Shown here: positions 1-13,454 of the stretch, piece after piece
Numbering within the stretch: the first letter of the stretch is position 1
Layout of the letters: every line of letters starts with the position of its first letter
Position numbers and translations under genes: made by a program
DNA from: Acanthochlamys bracteata
Taxonomy: Eukaryota; Streptophyta; Magnoliopsida; Pandanales; Velloziaceae
NCBI GenBank assembly: GCA_019914995.1
Contig: CM034130.1
Location: 8,742,001-8,806,000 of the forward strand
Length of the DNA: 64,000 bases
Direction: 5' to 3'
Notes under the pieces: model-generated
The model's input: only the letters and a program-made list of their open reading frames with translations
Told to the model about the DNA's origin: nothing
Databases searched by the model: none

Positions 1-1790
1 CCCAGTGTTTACACGGGATCTATAGGCCCAGTTCTTGTTGTCGGGCATGGATTGATGTCTGATGTTCGACATTCTGATTCGCTTGCATATATTCGTGCTG
101 TTGCTTTACATTGCTGACGCTGGAGCAGTTGAACAAGTATACTGAGATCTGAAGTAACAAGGTTTCTCTCTAAAGTTAGGCGTTGTGTTGTCAACGATCG
201 CTGGTGTTTTTTTCTCCATATCTTAATATTTTTGGTGGCCATTCTGGGCCAACCAAACGGCAGAGTACCCTTTCTTCATAAGTCATGATCTTCTTTATGC
301 ACGTGACGGTCAGCAACTTTTTTGATGTAGAAATATAATGCTTATACATTAGCCGACATCTTCGTCAAAGCCTACACAAACTTTTGCAATATCACAAGAT
401 ACGATTTAATATGATACGACATTTCCGCACCTAAGCACTAGTTACGTCTCGAAACATTTTCATTAAATTGCTGAGCATCTTTAAGAAAAGCCTCTCCAGA
501 ACAGCCTAAAGTATACGCATTTGTCTGCATAAAGAACAGAAATCTACTAACTCCCTTATTTGCAGGGTTCCAAAATGTTTTATAGAGAACAGGTTTTGCA
601 TCAGCAGTCATTACTTTGGTATTTTAGAAGCAATAAGACAATGTAGTCCGAAATAAATTTTATTTCCAGTAAGCTAGATTTATGTTTAGACCTTATTTAG
701 TAGGTATGTAGTTTATTCTTTTACCAGAATGCCAAGGTAATATCTTCTAAGTACTTACTAATGGAGAACAAATATCACAGTGACTTCAACCAAACAGACG
801 CAAATTTTGCAGACATCAGCTGCTATAGTTAAAACATCCAGTACTTTGATGATAAGGAAAGCAAAAACATCTTAAAGAAACGTAATCAGATATCTTGGTA
901 CACAGAGCGTAACTCCTTGGTAACTAAATATTACCATTCTTTGAAGCAAACACGCTTACCATTACTTACATATAACACAAGGTAATGCAATACCCAAAAA
1001 TCAGAAGTAGAACAAACAGATATGCCTCTATGAATCCCTCCGCTAATCCCCACTGTCAATCCTCCCAACTTCACATTTTGGCATCAAAATCTAGTGCTGA
1101 TAAGTGGCTAAGATTGAGAATGACTCTCTTTCTTTTTCATTTGCCATTAATTTATATAATCTGGCTCTCCCCCAATTATTTCTTCTGAACCAAATATCTT
1201 AATTCTTTATCATTGATGTGATACTGCTGTTCTTTTGAGATCAGATTGGAAAGATGATTGGTACAGCCAGCAACTACCAAGCCACACCTCAGCAGTTCAT
1301 GTAACAGCAGTCAGCAGAGTTGTAAAAGTGAGTCCCTTTCTTCACTGCCCTATCTCCATTATGCTTTCTCAATAACCTCCTCACGCATTGCAGCCTCGTC
1401 TCCCTCTCCATCAACAACACCAACTTCGACTGGCTTTTGGGTTACAGTCCCTCTAGATCGCTAATCAACTCTTTCTAGATGTGCCAGAATCTTGAATGTA
1501 TATTGAAGATAATCAAAGTATGCCTGAAGTTTCCTTAATAATTAACATCTAGGGAAATACTGCCAAATATTTGAGATTCTCAATCGCAGAAAGTTATGAG
1601 GCAATTCTGTAGTTATCAAGAAAAACAGATTTATTTCCTTTAGTTCCCACCTCTGTCCTTATACCTGCTCCAACCACGCTTAAGACATATTCCCTAACAA
1701 TTTAAGAAGGCTGACAAGGTCAAATACTTCCAATGAAGTCCATGTAATTTAATATGTACAATTTGCCAGATCAGTTTACCGGTTTGTTTA
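1..1790. other. left-edge region, nothing assignable
   Basis: No gene could be supported here. A 77-codon minus-strand reading frame at 9-242 carries no motif I recognise. Minus-strand sequence around 1,340-1,470 reads briefly as protein but is interrupted and matches nothing I know. The last exons of the neighbouring aspartokinase pseudogene, which would encode the second ACT domain, were searched for here and not found. Confidence 0.4.
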
Positions 1791-4700
1791 GTTCTCTGCT
1801 CCAAATTTTGGATGGATCTAGAGTCACTGAAAAACTGACTTCACTTGTAGCCATACAGTCAACAGATATACCCAACTTCTAGAAAATGGAACAGACCTGC
1901 ATGCGGTACAAGGTAAAAACTTGAAGTTCCAAATCTTCGCAAAAAGAAATTACTGCAGCAGAAGTGGAGATTGCAACATCATTTCACCTTTGCTAAGAAA
2001 CCAAATTCACCAACCGTTTGAGTGCTTACTATGTCCAACAAGGTGACATTTGACTTCAATATCATGCTTGTCTGCACAGCCTGGATTTTACTACAATAAA
2101 GATGTCAGGTGAGCCCCACTCCTAGGTCAAAGTATTGCTGAGAGCATGAAAGAGGAAGAACTATGCTGCAACAACCTTGGTCAGATCCCTTTCTTTAATG
2201 ATGAGGGTACCTGGAGCTTTTGGCAGCAAAAATTCTTCACCCTAACTGGGATCTTGCTTTCACTAGCTGGTCTCATAGATAGAGAATGCAATATCTGCAG
2301 TTAAAAAGTAATACATTTTAGTTAATGCGATAATAGAAACAAGTGTCACTTATAATGATAGACCATGACGTACATCACCTATAATGAAAGACCGTGATAA
2401 AGGCAACGTCCGTAGGTTATTTGTAGCTTGTCAGGACTGCTACAAAAGCATCCAAAAGTCAGTATGTCCTACTTCTATGCCTAACTACATCAAAACTGAA
2501 TCAAATATGAAGTGTTGTGATTACATACAGCTATAAATGGTCTTATTTCAAGTTATATATACCTTCAGATATATTTCTGAACAACTTAAACAAATAATAA
2601 ATGTAAATAGAACAATAGACATCTGAACTGTTCCGTTCCCTATAGATTTTAAGTTCAATATATATCTAGCTAAATCACAAAGTATTATATAAAACATAAA
2701 ACCCTGTCAAGTAAGAACAAGATGGAAGCAATCTTCGAAATGATAATATGATTGACGTGCTCCATTTTGTACCTCTGCACCAAAATATGCTAATTCAGCG
2801 GCCTATCAAGAGTTAAATGTGGCACAGGCTTCGCTTTTGGATGAATATTAGGATCGCATGCCATCACACCATTAACGTCTTTCCAAACCTGTTACCATTC
2901 TGAAAGATCTTTGACTGACACAAGGAAGAGCACTTTATGATTGTATGATTGTTAAGTGCAGCAAAAAAACAAAAAACAAAAAAAAAAAACCAAAAACCAA
3001 AAAAACAAAAAAAACCGAAAAAACAAGGAAAAAAACAAACAAAAAACAAAAAGTGATAAATCTTTGAATGTCCTTCTATAGATTAATCATATAGGACGAA
3101 ATAACTGAGAAGTACAAGTGTAGGCATCGATCTACCTGTATTTCTCTCGAGTGTAAGGCTTTACCAATAGTTGTCTGTCAAATCACTACCACCCCTACCA
3201 AAGGTAGTTATAGCATGTCTTTCCTACCCTGCAGTTTAGAAACCATACATAAATTTCATTATCTCTTCACAAGTTAAATTTAGCTCTAGTCCTATGCTAT
3301 ATATGCACATAAGTAAAATGACCTTTCCAAGTTAACCTGTCAGAACAGGAATTGCAGGATCGTTTATCCAGTCAACCTTTCTGCAACAACTTTATAGGTT
3401 GCTTCCAGGATCTCTGCATTGTTATGATCATCAGTGGTTATGAAACCACTATCAAAAGCATCATACTGCAAGGAAATATGCACACAATAAGGTCAGTTGC
3501 CTTCCAATCTGAGTTACAAAGTAAAGGAGGAAGTGAAAAATAAATAAATAATAAAAACATAATGGCTGACATCCTAGTGAAATATAAGGATCCCAGCAAA
3601 TCCCGGTGAGGAGAGTATGCCATTTCAATTCCATAATATTACCTCTTGGATATGTTTAGAGCTGCAAAGGAAACAGAACAAGTAAAAAACATAAACCTAG
3701 CCAAAAGTGATTTGCCAAAATCAACTTAGTTGAAGTTCATTCAGCATGACGATAGTAGGTATAAATTCTTATGAACAACGATGCGGACTACTTTAAAAAA
3801 GGAACTTCTCTCACATCAGAAATATTATTAAGAGTCAAGAGTATCCACCACCTCCTAGATCAAAGCATGCTCTCAAGGACTCAGTTTAATAATGATGGAA
3901 TATGAAGCATGTTTCTCATAACATATCCATATTTGATCAATTTTCACTTGTGAAGCCATCAACTTGCTAATATGAGAAACGGTATTGTTATTCTATCCCA
4001 TATACGCTTAAGCAATCCGACTCAAGCTGCATTATGAACCATCTCAAGTTCCAACAGTTTGGCTCTTGAAATCTGAATCCAAAAGCATGATATCCATGGT
4101 ATGATTAGAAGGTTTGATCAGATTCAAGACTAAGTATGCTGCATAATATGTCCCATATTATGATCCAGCAGTTCAGTTCATTACGCTAAGCCATGTAATC
4201 TGGTTCTAGGTCATGGTCATGAACAGTTGCACTTATCCAAAACAGTGGATTGCAGAATGGAGGTGAAGAACATAATCTCCTGGAAAATGGAGCAAGCATG
4301 ACACTGAATGAAGTCACAAATAGATTTTTTTTTCTTTCCTACCTCTAGGTTTATTCATGAACTTGTTTGCAAAGTGTTTTCCTTAAATAAGAAAAATAAA
4401 AAAATTCTCCCTAAGAAGAAAAATAAAATAAGAAAATAAAATCCTGTCAATGTGCCTTACAGCTTACCTGCGTTGCTTTTACACCAATTGAATTAATGTA
4501 TCCCCCAAATATTTTTGTAGACATGCATTCTCCAAACGAAACCAAATAATCTCTAATATGAAGTGCGAACTCCTTCACCATCACTATGCCATTTAAAAGC
4601 TTCTCCATTTCATCCAATAATCTCGCAAATTTGTTAACCTAAATATAAACTGGGCTGCCATAAGTCTTGGTAGCTTGTCTAAAAGGAGGAAACAAAAATC

Positions 4701-6254
4701 TCTACTTGACGTTTATCAGTAAACAACAACACACTACCAAAAAACACACCCAATAAAAGAAAGAGACACAAACAAAACAAAACAAAATTTGGAAATATTT
4801 TTTTGGTCATTGTTGATAAGTCTTAATAACCTTCAGGACAATCGTATAGTTTTTCTAGCATGTCTATTTAGGGATTAAAAATCGGTTATGAGGAGTTAAC
4901 TAGGTCAAGTCGCATACTCAAACTAGAAGGCAACATATTTCATCTTCAATTTTGGCAAGGAAACTAGAGTGTCTACCTAGTAAAGTTTTTGTTGTGGTTT
5001 TGTGAAAGACATAGCACAGGAGGTTGACCCAGTTGATAGTCGGTTAAAAGTGATAAACAAGAACAACGCATTTCATGAATATGAACAAACAAGCCTAAAG
5101 AAAGCATCAAGATTAATTCTTTGTTCAAATAGTCAACAACTGGCAAAAAAGTTGTGGCTAAACTGTTAGTCTAAACCACATGAATTGGCTGAAGTAAATA
5201 TGCAGAAATTCTTTCCATTCTTTCAATGTATCTCATAGAGAAAGAGGAGCTACCCCATTTCCAATTTTGCATGTTTAATAATTTTAAATCAAATACAAAC
5301 ACAATTTTTCCTTCAAAAGATTGCTTTCAAAAGATCAAAACCAGCAATTTTAGTTCAAACTTAGTCATTCACGAACCATTGAACTCTGTCAAATATACTA
5401 AACCAAAGTCTGAAAATGAGAACGATTTTTCTTTTAGTCAAACTCTAGTTTATAGTAGATACTGCTTTGATGACATAAGATGCACGTAAAGCAGTTTCAT
5501 GTAATTTGATGTCAAATAACAGCAGAAGTTCTGTAATTAATCTCGAATGTAAGCTAGTCCTAATTAAGTTCGCGTGATGTTGAAGCTAACATTGTAATTC
5601 TTGTTGATAGATAACCCAACCTCAGTTTGCAATCATTACTCACCCTAATCCATGAACCGCCCTGAACATGTAAGAAAGGTCATAATTAATATAAGATAAT
5701 AGCTCGGGATTAAAGAGGTGTGTAAACATACAGAAAAACTACGAAACTTATTTTAAAGTTTTATTAACCTAGTATGCAACTCTTTGATGGAGCACAACTC
5801 CTCAATTTCAGAGACTTGCATACCAAACAGGTGACAGCTTTCTCCCCTGCCGAATCATAAGTGCATAGTTTTCATATGCATATCTACAGGTGAAACTAGC
5901 TAATTAGGTTCGTTCCCTCAGAAGATTGTCTGTAGTCTTCCCCATGGCAAAGAGAACAATTACAGGCCTGAGGCCTTTGTTCAAGGAAGCTAAGAATTAA
6001 GTTCGCGACTCCTTCATCTTGTCTGCAGATGCCATCAATGAACCACCAAACTTCATCACAATGCTCAACTTCAGTGGCGCATTCTCATCATCATATTGCT
6101 TCCTTAATTCACTTTTTGCCAAAACAGCAGCCTGTCTTTCCTCCAGACACTCACAACAAATTGAAAATTTTCTTCTTTTCCTGTTGTAGAATTGTCCATT
6201 CCATGAAAAGACAAATCTAAATCTTGACTTCTTTGCAAAACTCTGCTTATGCAT
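1791..6254 (-). pseudogene. aspartokinase pseudogene with introns, many disabling lesions
   Basis: This is a broken copy of a plastid-type monofunctional aspartokinase, the enzyme that phosphorylates aspartate to open the Lys/Thr/Met pathway. Recognisable exons on the minus strand, in order: about 5,925-6,254 (contains VMKFGGSLMASADKM, the kinase N-terminal motif), 5,769-5,846, 4,468-4,638 (contains RDYLVSFGECMSTKIFGGY), 3,323-3,465 (YDAFDSGFITTDD), 3,136-3,228 (GRGGSDLT core), 2,773-2,888 (VWKDVNGV..CDPNI), 2,176-2,294 (SMRPA..IPVRVKN), 1,988-2,080 (NVTLLDIVST, GEFGFLAK) and 1,791-1,896 (ACT domain, ATSEVSFSVTLDPSKIWSREL). Most keep GT/AG borders. Lesions: a 1-bp loss after KMKE (about 6,010); a repeat-like insertion at 5,963-5,975; a 2-bp insertion near 5,825; a 7-bp loss plus an in-frame TAA in 3,323-3,465; frameshift and stop in 3,136-3,228; 1-bp losses in 2,773-2,888 and 2,176-2,294; TAG at 1,879-1,881. 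The exons at 4,468-4,638 and 1,988-2,080 are undamaged. The 3' end (second ACT domain) was not found. Retained introns mean a duplicated, not retroposed, pseudogene. Confidence 0.9.
2960..3052. repeat. A-rich low-complexity tract
   Basis: About 90 bases of A runs broken by single C or CC, lying in an intron-equivalent of the aspartokinase pseudogene. It reads as Phe-rich nonsense on the minus strand. It could be an expanded poly-A tail of a retroelement or simple-sequence drift; no attached element was recognised. Confidence 0.7.
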
Positions 6255-9200
6255 TCATGAACATATCTTTTTTGATGGAGCTTGCGAAGTCCTTGTTTAG
6301 AACAGAAGACTTTTGGGCATTTAAATAAAATAATCCGTAGTACCCATGCTTGGATATGGAGGCTACTTTTGATTGCACCTAATCGAAACCAAAACATCTC
6401 ATACTATTAAAATTCAATTGAAAATTCATCTCCAACTGCGCAGAATACGAGATTCATTCAGAGGAATGCTAGCTGATTCGTTGAATAAAAAATAACAAAC
6501 AAATCTGAAATTGAATCTCAGCAATCCCAATTATTCAACCGATCAAAGCAACACTAGATCATAAACAACCTATAAATGAATATCAAAACAGTAAGTAGAA
6601 GGGAAGAAAAATAAATTCATGCAAAACATCGGACTACCTAAGAAATAGTTCAAGAGGATTACTAACTACCTCAATTCAATTCTTCAAATCTAAGCTGCTG
6701 CCGGATTCTGAATGAACTGAAACAACTAATCAAGTGCGGCGATTTGAACAAGCAACGACGCTGATGGTGGGGAAAAGGAACGATAGTAGAACTGTAAGCT
6801 CCGGTAACTCTCAGATGAACTAGCAAAACCAAACGTGGAGATATTAACATATAAATAAACTGATACAAGAAGCTCTAGAGTAATAAATCTTTCATTTTCA
6901 ACCCAAAAAAAAGTTACCAATATAAGTTCTTTCATTCTAAAAGAATTAGCTATTTTGACTATTTTATTTATTTTACGTACTATTCATCACATAATGTATA
7001 CTTCTACAAAGATAATATCTTTTCCAATAAACAGTCTAAAACGTTTTGAATTGGAAATATATTATTTATTAGAATTGTTTACCAGTTCATGCTAGGCTGA
7101 TATATATATCGTGTCGCTTTCGGAATATGAAATTAAGTATAATTTTGTTGGTATCTCAACTTTTAATTGGTAGATAATAATAATTATTCTGTAAGATATT
7201 AATTTCAAAGTCATCGATAGTTTTGAGCTATCAGGAAAGAACCGAAAAATCATATTTTGCACTTCTTCGACTACGTATTAGGATTGTTGGTACGACAATA
7301 GAAAAAAGGCCCAGAACAGACTTAAAATTGAGCCCAGATATAGCCCACTGGATCAACCCATGAATTGGGCCAATTTTATTATATAGCAACAGCTACAAAG
7401 CTGTTTCTCTCTTATGCAATCTCATAAAGTGTACGTTGATGTGATGTGATTAAATAAATAGTAAATGCTGATTATTTAGGATGTGTTTTTTAGCATGAGG
7501 TAAATTATCATAAAATAAATTAATAAAAAATAAAGTATTATAAATAATTCTGTTGAAAGTGAATCTAATTTTTATATTTGTTTATAAAAAGTAAGCTTAG
7601 AAAGTAATTTTTATATTTTTGTGTAGCTGAAAATAATTTGTAAAAATAAGTGACTTGTATAAAGTTGAAAATAACACGACTTTAAGTCTCTATTTTGCTT
7701 TACTCATGCCTTGTTACGGACTTAAAATTTTGCATTGGTCCGCGACATTTAATCACACTCTTTTGTAGTTAAGTAAGTCTTTATTTAAATGAGTTATCAA
7801 AAATATCTAAAAATTTTGTGGCAAAAGAAATTTAAAATAAAATATGAACATTTGCAAGAAAGAGTTTTTGAAAAAAAAGCTTTATACTACTATTCTTGTT
7901 TACAACTCTTATTTAATTTGCTTGATAATTCAAAATTAAAAAAGCATTGTTCTCCTATTTATAGCTCCTCCACTTTTTTAATGGATGATGAAGATTGATT
8001 TGATCGAAAGGTGAAGAATATATGCTCCGAAAATTTCATAATAATTTTTCTTATAAAAATCTCTACATATTTTAGAGTATTCTCTATCATATTTTAAATT
8101 TATGCCAACTATATTATATCTAGAGTATTCTATCATACTCTTAATTTAACTTATGTATAAAATATTTTATCTAGGTAAAAAATATTTTACTAAAATCATT
8201 CGGATGAAAAAAAAAGTCAAAATAATTATACCGTAATATTATGCTATTCCAAAGTAAAATATTGGCATGCATAGATATGCATAAACCATGCGTCCCATAC
8301 ACTCAATATACATTTATTTGAACCCAACCGCTACATCTTCAAACACCCGTCTCCAAAAAGTTATATCTCAAGGTTTTAGTACCCGTTATGTTACAGTATC
8401 ACTGTAGAAAATGTGTGCCCTTTCTTTTATGGCATTAACTTCAGCTAATTTGAGAGCCTTCCAAATTAATGAGTTGAGCCCTAAATTCATTCTTTCTGCA
8501 ACTGCAAAGATTAATTGTTGAATAGACAGAGTACAAACTGAATGTCACTCAATGTTCACTGATTAGCATTTTCTGAGACCAAGTATTAACAATTCCTTCA
8601 GGAACTTATGGCTTACGCAATGAAAGACTTCATTTATGTAATGGTATCAGGTTAACGACAATGCTAGCTGCCAAACAGAAGACGACTATTAATGCTTGCA
8701 TAGAATGCGCATATTAAGCTAATCCTATAACAGAGAGCATTTCTATTTCATGACATTTGCGCAGATGGCCCCAAAAAAGGATAATCATGTTGAATAATAA
8801 ATCATAAAATGAACATCACCTGTCTTCATTGATTCTGGATCCTGTCTATAAGAAATTATATTCATGTTTTTTTTTATTAAGCTCTCAACGTACGTAGACA
8901 ACACGAGACCAAATATTCAACCTATATGCTCCTACGTAATCATCAGTCTACACATGCGTGTATGTATGATGTTGCTATGGTTTCACTCCATGCTAAGGTT
9001 GATTTATTCATACAGAAAACTTGTCCAAATGAGACAGCGTGAAACTATAGGCAACCATAAACACATGTACAGATAGAAAGAGGCCAAAAACCTAAATTGA
9101 GTACACCAACAAAGGCACTAACCAACTTCCAGGGAAAAAACAAAAAAACTTATGGCCAGCAGTAAATGCAAATTACAAGAGTTTTATTGAGTGCTTGGAA

Positions 9201-9414
9201 AGGAAGTTGCAAGTTATTGTTTCTTTCAAAGGCTGCTTATCAGAGACGGACAGTAAGCATCATCCAAAGTTCCTAGCCATTCTATTGTTAACAAGCTGAA
9301 ACTAATAAATGGATTTTTCTCCCACATAAAAAGAGTCACCGTAGATGCAATTCTTAGAACTCATCAGCAAGCAGCTATGGGTAGTCCCCCTTGGCAAATG
9401 CCTACCTGACTACT
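6255..9414. other. spacer without recognised gene
   Basis: AT-rich non-coding DNA between the aspartokinase pseudogene and the 3' end of the bHLH gene. The reading frames here are short and motif-free. The last several hundred bases before 9,415 probably include the 3' untranslated region of the minus-strand bHLH gene, but no processing signal was pinned down. Confidence 0.5.
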
Positions 9415-12400
9415 CTACATTGTATTTTGAAAGCCTGCAGAGTGCAAGAGTACTGCTTTTATCTCCTCAGGCAAAACTCCGGGCCCATCTTTGCATTGCT
9501 GATGAAGAAATAATCGAGGTTAAGTACCTATGAGTACTAAAGGACCAACTCATATATTGACGACTAACCGAACAAACGTAGATATAACATCCTAATAAAT
9601 ATGAAAAATGGGAAATCTAGCTCACCTCTGCTCGGAAAACATCAAGTGCAAACCCGTTGAAGCAGCTAATGACAGCCTGTTGGATGTCAAGGCCAAGGCC
9701 ATCAATGGCCCTCATTGTCGATAGCAGCAGACCAGGCCTCCGGGCACAGAACATATGAATATTTACTGCTCTTCCTTCTCTTACTCTGACTTCTACCTGT
9801 ACAAAATACAAAAACAGAGCTTAGGTACTCACAGTCCAACAGAAAGCATATGCAAGAAACCTAAGTTTAACCTGATTTTGTATAAAATGAAGCAAAATGA
9901 AGCTTCACTGCCCAGCTCATCTTTAGACTACAAAAATAGAGCACACAAATCTATAGTAATACCAAGCTACAGCCCCAGTGACAAACTGCGGAACAGGCAA
10001 GGCAACGAAAGGCATCAGGTGCTGGGGAAATGTCTGTAGTCTATTATGGAAAACCTTTGTTACATCAGCTCTCATATGCTTGCAACTTCTAGGGGTAATA
10101 TATACTAGTGAACCCATGTTATACATTTTGATGGACAGGATGAGTTCTTTAGCTTTTAGATGCATAAGTATTTAAATTACCTCCATAAAACAAAGGGCAT
10201 AACTTCCAAAAAATCTTTACAAATGATATATACAAACCCTTGCTTGTTGATTGTTCGGGCTAGGTAATGAGCTTGGGCAAAGCTCCTCCTTCACGCGGCA
10301 TGGCAAAGTGGGAGGTGTTGGAGTTAACGGATGGAAACTGGTTGTGGCAGCATTAGGCATTGACAAGCTTGAGGGGGTTGACTCAAGTTCATTATGCAGG
10401 TCATTGATTCTTTGCAAAAGCTCCTTCAGATACTCAATTGCATCACCCAGAATTGAAGCTCTGTCCATCTGTTGTTAGCAAACAACTCAGGTAAATGGTA
10501 TGTCTGTAAAAGGATATAGATGACAAAATGAAAATAAAATGCATAAAAGAAACACCAATATATGTCAGCCTACAGGATCCTCTTTAAAACAGAACAAAAG
10601 CAGTAAACCAAATATTCACAATATGAATTTACAAAGTTGTCAATGCAAAAATTGTTATATTCACTACTTCCAGAAAAAGTAGCAGATGAAGAGCAACAAG
10701 AGAGAAACATCAAGGAAGGACTGCAAATGCTGAGTTACAAGATATAGCTACGAAGGGCTATGACATTGTACAAGGACAGGATTGACAGGAGCTGAGATAA
10801 ACTAATTGGAATATAACTACCAGCACTTACAAAACTTGCAAAAGTGCCAACAGAGGTAATTTTAAAATAGAACTAAATAAAGCAGCAACAGAAACCTAGA
10901 TTTTAAGACTATCAACTGTTATAGAAAAAACTAAAAATTAGAAGTTGATGTTTGCTGAAAATAATGTGAAAAGTCGGAATTGGTATTTGGAAGATGCTTT
11001 CATGACAATGTTTCATAATCTTCTGCTCACTTTAAGTTTGCTAAAATCAAGTTTACAAAAGAAAGTTAATGGATAGACACAGAAGAAACCTGTAGATTGC
11101 CTATAAATGACGTAGCCGCAGCTACTGAAAATACATTCAGAACAAGCAAGAAATTTCGTATAAATAAAGAGCAAGGAACCTGGTAGTTCCTCGTGTAATA
11201 AAATCAAGAGCTCATGCTTTATTTTGTTTCCTGATATAGAATTTAAAAAGGAGCCCAAAAAATAATTGACCTATGCTCACGCAAAATGTAAATGCAAGGA
11301 TGTATGAGAATCTCAGTAGCTGAATTCAGCCCCGTTTGGTATTGTTTGTGAGTGTTTTTTATTTCCTTTTCAATTTTTCATTTTCCAAAAAATCTTCCAC
11401 AGTACTTTAAACACTTATTTTAAAATTTAAAAAACATATGTGAATTATACAGTCATAAAATCATTATAGGAATAAATTTTTTAAACTATAAAAATAAAAT
11501 CATTTTTTAAAAAACTTCATCAACATTTTTTTTCACTAAAAATTTTTTATTTTAAAACAATCCCAAACGACCCCGATCAAGTCCGTGTGTTTGCATAGTG
11601 CTCTCTTGATTGGCAGAAGACACTCGGAATTCTAACGGGAGATAAACTCACAGTGACAGGAGAAAGAAGATTGAACAGTTAACTTCTTTTCGTAGAAATG
11701 TTAGCTCGACCAAGAGAAGCAACAAACATTTCAAACTCTCGAGTAGGAGGTCCACACAAAAAAAGAAAAAAGAAAATAGGATTGCATGTCATTCTCTTTC
11801 AGATCAATAAATCAAACATCAGTGAAGATGCTACTAACAACACAAATGAAGGTCTGACCCACACAAAGAAACAGTCTGCTAGACATAAAATTTACTCGAT
11901 ACTTTCTTTGGAACAGAAATCGTTGCATGATTAAACCAAAACGAAAGTAACTTAAAAAATAAATTGGAAATGCTTTCAAGGGTATCATAGATTAACAAAA
12001 CAGATTAGTAATACAAATAAAAGAGTCATATCGGCGAATAGAAAGCCAATGAAGTACAATCAAAGAATCTTTTAAAAATTTTGAAGAAAAAAGAAAAAAG
12101 AAAGACTGCCCGATAAACTAATCAAAAGTAGAGACCAATACAGGATTAGACAAAATAAAGCGACGAACAAGATCAGAAAATGTTTCATAGAGAAAAGCAT
12201 CACAGTTGAAGAAAGCAAATCTAACAGAAGTCATATCGACTACGTGGAATTCAGACTCTTCAAAACTCATTCAAACTTTGCTCCTCAGAAAACAGAAAAC
12301 AGAAATATTTTTTTTTGTTTCACCTTACTGATTTTGGGAACCACAGATCGGAGCATATAGAGCCTGTCATTAAGCTTCTTCCTCCTACGCCTCTCGGCCA

Positions 12401-13403
12401 TTAGGTTCTTCGCCGGCAAACCCTTCTTCTTCTTTCCTTTAGCATCAGTGCCTCCTGCGGTCACCGTACTATTCGCATTGGATCCATTCCCTCCAGCCTT
12501 GACGCTCTCTTCTTTGACGTTCTCACCGTCGATCACCGCCACAGCATCATCAGAATCATAATTCAATCCAGAGCCATCTATGCTTGCTTCATCTAACTCA
12601 TCTTCCTCGCTCCTCTGCTTCCCAATTCTTCCTCCATCTCCATTCAGAATCCCCAGAAAGCCCGCCGAAACAGGCACTGCAGGTTTTTCAGAATTCTGCC
12701 GTAGAACACGTTTCTGGAACAGGGTTGGCTGAGCTCCGACAGCAGGGAATATCTCTAATGGCCTGAGAAGCTTCGACCTGTTCCAATTCATGAAAGATGG
12801 ATTAATCGAGTTATTATTATCAGATCCTTCGTAGTTCAATTCCGTTAACCCTCCAGAAAACTGCAGGTTTCCTCCTCCACCACTGAAATCCAAGCAACTC
12901 AGCTGGTTACTAGTGTTAGTTTGCTGATGAAACAAAGATTCATCAACAACAAAGCTGTGTTGATCAAAAGGGTTCCCAACAGCAGTAGAACAAGAGCCAG
13001 AAGAAGAAGCGCAAACGTTGGAAAGAAGTGAAGAGAGAGGGGCTCTGTTGTTGGAAGAAAAGAAATAACTGCTGCTGCTGTTGTTGGAAGAATCAACCAT
13101 GGATGGAACAACTGGAGCTGGTGGAGGAAGCAGAAGGGATTCATTAAAGCTGGTTTGAGAATCAAAGGGTTGGCTTGAATTGTGAGAAGAAAGAAACCAT
13201 GAGTCATCAACATCAATCACGGACTTGAATCCTGCAAGCGAATCCTTGTCGTGAGAAGAATCAACAGAGAGAGAAGGCATAACGGAACGAGGCCATGACG
13301 CTGCCGCGGCCGCCACAGAAGGCGGAGCTGTTGCGTCGCCGACAGCGTCAGAATCGGTGGGTGTCTCTTCTAACCACCGCCCACTGTTCAAGCCTGAGAG
13401 CAT
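9415..13403 (-). CDS. ICE1: ICE1/SCREAM-type bHLH transcription factor
   Basis: Nuclear bHLH regulator of the ICE1/SCRM family, which in Arabidopsis activates CBF cold-response genes and pairs with SPCH/MUTE/FAMA in stomatal development. Exons: 12,324-13,403; 10,238-10,468; 9,626-9,796; 9,415-9,498. Together they encode 521 residues, close to Arabidopsis ICE1 (494). Residues 1-300 are a Ser/Asn/Gly-rich activator region. The bHLH follows at about 320-390 (basic part [13 protein letters not shown], then VVPKISK joined across intron 1 to [18 protein letters not shown]). A C-terminal ACT-like domain starts [15 protein letters not shown]. Two sequences fit the SUMO consensus (VKEE near residues 302 and 420); the second precedes Ser-Pro sites, a region known to control ICE1 stability. 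The Met at 13,403 ([10 protein letters not shown]) was chosen because family members begin MLxxxN; an in-frame Met at 13,454 would add 17 residues. Which ICE paralogue this is cannot be told. Confidence 0.93.
11329..11575. mobile_element. AT-rich MITE-like element (GTTTGG family)
   Basis: Lies in intron 1 of the bHLH gene. The left end CCCCGTTTGGTATTGTTT and the inverted right end (GGGGTCGTTTGGGATTGTTT when reverse-complemented) form clear terminal inverted repeats around an A/T-rich interior. It has no coding capacity, which fits a non-autonomous DNA element. No target duplication is certain. Confidence 0.65.
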
Positions 13404-13454
13404 CGTTACAGAGACAGCGCGAGAGAGAACGAACGTTGTTGTTAAGGGCTTCAC

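Noticed and set aside
2864..3049. Phe-rich 61-codon minus-strand frame
   Set aside because: Product of the A-rich low-complexity tract and a frameshifted aspartokinase exon.
12899..13216. 105-codon minus-strand frame inside ICE1 exon 1
   Set aside because: Alternate frame of a Ser/Asn-rich exon; the main frame has the bHLH and family start.
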